Shown: positions 6,363 to 9,080 of the stretch, in pieces | Layout of the letters: every line of letters starts with the position of its first letter | Numbering within the stretch: position 1 is the stretch's first letter | From: M55B154 sp964345775 | Lineage (GTDB): Bacteria; Spirochaetota; UBA4802; UB4802 | Assembly: GCA_964345775.1 (NCBI GenBank) | Contig: CAYFSO010000121.1 | Location: forward strand, 1 to 9,080 | Direction of reading: 5' to 3' | Length of the DNA stretch: 9,080 nt | Program-made: the position numbers and the translations under genes | The notes under the pieces: model-generated | Databases searched by the model: none | What the model was told of the DNA's origin: nothing | The model's input: the letters and a program-made list of their open reading frames with translations, nothing else

Positions 6363-7346
6363 ATGGAAGACGTGTACCTACATGACAGGAAGGTTGAACT
6401 CCTTCGCCACATGGACATATTCTCACGCCTGCGGGAGTACGAGCTTGATGTCATTGCCCGACAGGCCGAGATGGTGGAGTACAGGAAGGGCCAGGCAATA
6501 TTTGCTCACGGTTCAGTAGCGAAAGAGCTCTATGTTCTTGAAAAGGGCAGGGTGGGTATCATGAGCATGGAAGATGAAAGCGACGTGAACATTGCCCAGA
6601 TACTTCCCGGCGAGTCCTTCGGCGAACTTGATTTCCTTGGCAGGACCACCAGGAGTGCGGGTGCCTTCGCAGAAGAAGATTCTCTCATCCTGCGGTTCCC
6701 ATCCGAAGAACATCAGCACGATGACGTGCTTAAAAGCCAGGCATATATTTCGGCCCAGATATTGTACAGGCTGCTTGGTATCGTGTCAGAGAGAATATGG
6801 AACGTGAAGAAGCACCTCTATGATAAAACTGCCTGGCTGCGTGACCTGCGCAGACAGCTGCATCGGGACAGTCAGACAGACCTGTATAATCGCACTTATC
6901 TCGAAGAAGACTTCGTGAACCTGCTGCCTGATCTCGGAAGAAGTGCGGCACTGGTGATGATAAAGCCCGACAATTTCAAGGAGGTGAATGACCGTTTCGG
7001 GCACGAGGCGGGCGACCAGGTGCTGACCCTCATGGCTATATTTCTGCAGTCCGAGCTGAATGAGAACGATATAGGCGTCCGCTACAGGGGGGACGAGTTC
7101 GCCGCCATACTGCTTGATACCGGGAAGGATGAGGCCATAGAGCGGGCAAAAGAAATAAGTAAAACCTATAAATCCATGGACATGAAAAGGGTACTGGGCA
7201 GCCAGGACGTGAAAATACAGGTGAGCATAGGGGTGGCGTTGTACCCGCTTGATGCCGAAACAAGTGCAGAACTGGTGACCACGGCACACAGGCGAATGAT
7301 GCGTGCCCGCAAAGATGGCGGAAACAGGATAGTAATAAAGGTGTAG
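6363..7346 (+). CDS. cNMP-binding domain protein with variant GGDEF domain (paralog 1)
   Basis: The 327-aa product has a cyclic-nucleotide-binding (CRP/cNMP) domain at about 18-125, a helical linker, and a GGDEF domain at about 168-325. The phosphate-binding cassette keeps its Glu and Arg: F-G-E88-L and R97-S-A, as in CRP E72 and R82, so cAMP or cGMP binding is plausible. The GGDEF domain is altered. The signature reads R242-G-D-E-F. The first metal-binding Asp of the usual D-x-D-x-F-K is Lys (K201-P-D-N-F-K), and the opening D-x-L-T-G reads D-S-Q-T-D. The guanine-binding N209 and D218 remain. The inhibitory RxxD site reads N-E-N-D. Diguanylate cyclase activity is therefore doubtful, and GTP binding without turnover is possible. 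No clear Shine-Dalgarno precedes ATG 6363. The gene starts 12 nt after the TM2 stop and ends 5 nt before paralog 2, so an operon is very likely. Confidence 0.9.
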   Translation: MEDVYLHDRKVELLRHMDIFSRLREYELDVIARQAEMVEYRKGQAIFAHGSVAKELYVLEKGRVGIMSMEDESDVNIAQILPGESFGELDFLGRTTRSAGAFAEEDSLILRFPSEEHQHDDVLKSQAYISAQILYRLLGIVSERIWNVKKHLYDKTAWLRDLRRQLHRDSQTDLYNRTYLEEDFVNLLPDLGRSAALVMIKPDNFKEVNDRFGHEAGDQVLTLMAIFLQSELNENDIGVRYRGDEFAAILLDTGKDEAIERAKEISKTYKSMDMKRVLGSQDVKIQVSIGVALYPLDAETSAELVTTAHRRMMRARKDGGNRIVIKV

Positions 7347-7351
7347 TATAC

Positions 7352-8305
7352 ATGAAAGATGTATTAAATGAACTGCATATATTTTACGGTTTTAATGATG
7401 ACGACCTTGGCCTTCTGGGAAAATATTTCAGGGTGAAGACGTTCGAAAAAGATGATACTGTTATTTCCCGAAACGATGTAATAGAAGAACTATTCATAGT
7501 GATCAAAGGAAAAATTGTCAGTACCCTTGATCTTCCCGGCAGCATAGAGCGAAAGCATGCGGAATATACCACCGGTGATTTTTTCGGTGAAGTGCCCCTT
7601 TTTGGGAAACGTCCTTCATTTGATACTTACGTGGCAGCTGAAAAAACCGGGTTGTTGTCCATCGAGGAAAAGGCACTTACTCACCTGGTTGAAAATCATC
7701 CTGAAATAGCGGTAAAACTGGTATCAAGGCTTCTCAGCGGAACAATACAGTACCTGCGAAACTCCAGCAGGTTCCTTGCGGACGTGGTGCAATGGGGTGA
7801 GGACGCAAGCAGGCGTGTTATTACCGATGATCTTACCGGTGTGTACAACAGGGCATTCCTGGATGACGCACTGGAAAGCTTTTTCAATATTTCAATGAAC
7901 AACAACAAGCCCCTGTCGCTGCTCATGGTTGACCTGGACAATTTCAGGGAGATCAACGATATACTGGGCATGGAAGACGGGAACAGGATATTGAAAAGGC
8001 TGGTTGCCATCATCAGCAGCGTGATAAGCCGCCATGGTATCATCGCCCGTTACGGCGGGGACGAGTTCTCCATACTGCTGCCCGAGGCTGACCTTGCAAA
8101 GGCACGGGAGATCTCAGAAGATATACGTAAAGGGGTTGAAGAGTTTGGAAATACCCATTATGGAGATACCCCGGTTCAGGTAACCACCAGTATAGGTATA
8201 AGCGCTTTCCCCGATACCGCAAAAAGCTTCGACACATTCAAAGATAAGGCAGATTCAGCCCTCTACCGTGCCAAGGACGGAGGGCGAAACAGGGTTGAGT
8301 GGTAA
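7352..8305 (+). CDS. cNMP-binding domain protein with GGDEF domain, putative diguanylate cyclase (paralog 2)
   Basis: The 317-aa product has the same layout as its upstream neighbour: a cNMP-type domain (about 5-125), a helical linker, and a GGDEF domain (about 155-315). The catalytic signature is canonical: D159-D-L-T-G-V-Y-N-R, metal site D194-L-D-N-F-R, N202, and A-R-Y-G235-G-D-E-F239. Two changes affect the guanine-binding stretch: the usual G-H-x-x-G-D reads G206-M-E-D-G-N211, so His is Met and the guanine-contacting Asp is Asn. The RxxD product-inhibition site is absent (S-R-H-G at 226-229). In the cNMP domain E80 is kept but the conserved Arg position is S89, so classical cAMP binding looks lost. 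If active, it would make c-di-GMP from two GTP without feedback inhibition. It starts 5 nt after paralog 1 with only a weak AAGGTG ribosome-binding site. Activity is inferred. Confidence 0.92.
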   Translation: MKDVLNELHIFYGFNDDDLGLLGKYFRVKTFEKDDTVISRNDVIEELFIVIKGKIVSTLDLPGSIERKHAEYTTGDFFGEVPLFGKRPSFDTYVAAEKTGLLSIEEKALTHLVENHPEIAVKLVSRLLSGTIQYLRNSSRFLADVVQWGEDASRRVITDDLTGVYNRAFLDDALESFFNISMNNNKPLSLLMVDLDNFREINDILGMEDGNRILKRLVAIISSVISRHGIIARYGGDEFSILLPEADLAKAREISEDIRKGVEEFGNTHYGDTPVQVTTSIGISAFPDTAKSFDTFKDKADSALYRAKDGGRNRVEW

Positions 8306-8366
8306 CAGGCAGAAGTTTACCTCCCTTGAGGAATATACTATATTACAACAAACACAAAAAAATTGT

Positions 8367-8398
8367 TTGACAGGATACGCATACATGGTGAATACTAT
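8367..8398 (+). promoter_or_regulatory. promoter upstream of the short-chain dehydrogenase gene
   Basis: A perfect -35 TTGACA lies at 8367-8372. The best-spaced -10 is AATACT (8391-8396, 18-nt spacer); TACTAT (8393-8398) matches better but at 20 nt. The 141-nt gap after the GGDEF gene holds no ORF and no convincing terminator, so this promoter probably serves the dehydrogenase while read-through is possible. An inverted repeat overlies the -10. Confidence 0.5.
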
Positions 8399-8401
8399 TC
8401 A
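8389..8401. promoter_or_regulatory. operator-like inverted repeat on the -10 region
   Basis: TGAATA-C-TATTCA is a perfect 6+6 inverted repeat around one base, and it covers the -10 of the dehydrogenase promoter. A repressor bound here would block polymerase. A second, weaker inverted repeat, TTCAC-6 nt-GTGAA (8416-8431), follows just before the ribosome-binding site. Short-chain dehydrogenase genes are often under TetR- or GntR-type local repressors. No regulator gene is seen in the window, so the binding protein is unknown. Confidence 0.4.
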
Positions 8402-8446
8402 TAACTTGAGCATTGTTCACGCACATGTGAAGGGGAGGGTGTGATC

Positions 8447-9080
8447 ATGGATGACCTGAAAGGGAAAACTGCCGTCATTACCGGTGCGGGTAAGAAAACG
8501 GGCATCGGGTATGCCATTGCAGACAGGCTTGCGGAAAACGGCTGTAACGTGGTAATTGCTGACCTTGAGCAGGATGGACTGCAGGACATATGCGATGAGC
8601 TGGCTGAAAAGTACGGGGTCAGGGCACTGCCCGTATCAGTGGATGTCACTGATAACGCAGCAATAAATACCATGGTTGACGCCATAAAGGCGGAATTCGA
8701 GGCTGTTGATATCCTGTGTAATAACGCCGGGGCCTCTTTCGGGGTACCCAACACGGTACAGAACTACGATGAAGACGCGTGGATGAAAACCATCGATGTG
8801 AACCTTCACAGCGTCTTCAGGGTAAGCAGGGCCATGGTGCCTCTCATGATTGGACGAAATGCCAGTATAATCAATACATCATCGAGGGCAGGGAAAGTAC
8901 CTCCCATATTCAACGGGGCGTACGCCGTGGCAAAAGCCGGGGTTATCATGCTTACAAAGGTTATGGCGCGGGAACTGGCAGGGGCAGGTATCAGGGTAAA
9001 TGCCATCTGTCCCGGGCAGATCATGACCGATCTGGAACGGTGGAGGTTCGGCCTTGAAGCCGAAGTATTCCAGTGTACCG
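8447..9080 (+). CDS. short-chain dehydrogenase/reductase (SDR), 3' end outside window
   Basis: An open frame of 211 codons runs off the right edge without a stop. The protein is a classical SDR: nucleotide-binding loop T12-G-A-G-K-K-T-G-I-G21, N92-N-A-G95, N119 in D-V-N-L, Ser146 in N-T-S-S-R-A-G, active-site Y159-A-V-A-K163, and the C-P-G-Q motif at 188-191. An Asp (D39) at the end of the second strand favours NAD(H) over NADP(H). The glycine loop is two residues longer than the usual T-G-x-x-x-G-x-G. About 40 residues, including the substrate-binding end, are missing for a typical 250-aa member, so the substrate is unknown; FabG-like or sugar/alcohol dehydrogenases are alternatives. ATG 8447 is chosen because GGAGGG lies 7 nt upstream; the in-frame GTG at 8441 would lie too close to that site. 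Confidence 0.9.
   Translation, partial: MDDLKGKTAVITGAGKKTGIGYAIADRLAENGCNVVIADLEQDGLQDICDELAEKYGVRALPVSVDVTDNAAINTMVDAIKAEFEAVDILCNNAGASFGVPNTVQNYDEDAWMKTIDVNLHSVFRVSRAMVPLMIGRNASIINTSSRAGKVPPIFNGAYAVAKAGVIMLTKVMARELAGAGIRVNAICPGQIMTDLERWRFGLEAEVFQCT

Noticed and set aside
6786..7289. 167-codon open frame on the minus strand
   Set aside because: It is antisense to the first cNMP-GGDEF gene and has no recognisable motif.
8320..8331. Possible terminator hairpin CCTC-CCTT-GAGG after the second GGDEF gene
   Set aside because: Only a 4-bp stem and no T-run follows, so it is not a credible intrinsic terminator.
8441..8446. GTG as start of the dehydrogenase gene
   Set aside because: It is in frame but only a base or two from the GGAGGG site; ATG 8447 has normal spacing.

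Overview
The window looks like a chromosomal segment of a Gram-negative bacterium. The evidence is a two-pass inner-membrane FtsH protease, good sigma-70-type promoters, clear Shine-Dalgarno sequences and c-di-GMP-type signalling genes. The tandem cyclic-nucleotide-binding/GGDEF proteins and the gene mix fit a proteobacterial or Desulfobacterota-like lineage, but this is an inference from memory of such proteins and no taxonomic marker (rRNA, tRNA) is present. There is no sign of phage, transposon, CRISPR or integron sequence.

Left half, all on the minus strand (read right to left). A strong promoter (TTGACT-17 nt-TATAAT) drives ftsH. After an 8-nt gap comes malQ (4-alpha-glucanotransferase). 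A second promoter (TTGACC-17 nt-TATTAT) sits just past the malQ stop and precedes a small YjdJ-type GNAT acetyltransferase. This is followed by an unusual 543-aa protein that joins a metal-ligand-poor metallophosphoesterase-like N-terminal half to a polymerase-beta-type nucleotidyltransferase domain. Last is the first 84 codons of a PlsC-type acyltransferase, cut by the window edge just after the NH of its NHxxxxD motif. The start of the 543-aa gene lies in a hairpin that pairs both its ribosome-binding site and its start codon.

Right half, all on the plus strand. A promoter overlapping and divergent from that of ftsH precedes a three-gene cluster: a tandem TM2-domain membrane protein and two paralogous cNMP-binding/GGDEF proteins. 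The two paralogs are degenerate at different positions. The first keeps the cNMP-binding Glu/Arg pair but has lost the metal Asp of its GGDEF domain. The second lacks the cNMP-binding Arg, has a textbook GGDEF motif, and carries substitutions in the guanine-binding segment. The TM2 gene and the first GGDEF gene share a reading frame and are separated only by one TGA and four sense codons. A 141-nt gap with a promoter and operator-like inverted repeats then leads to a short-chain dehydrogenase/reductase gene that runs off the right edge.

The best candidates for something undescribed are the TM2/cNMP-GGDEF pair as a split sensor-plus-enzyme signalling unit, and the pseudo-phosphoesterase/nucleotidyltransferase fusion with its occluded translation start. 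All functional statements are from sequence reading alone.
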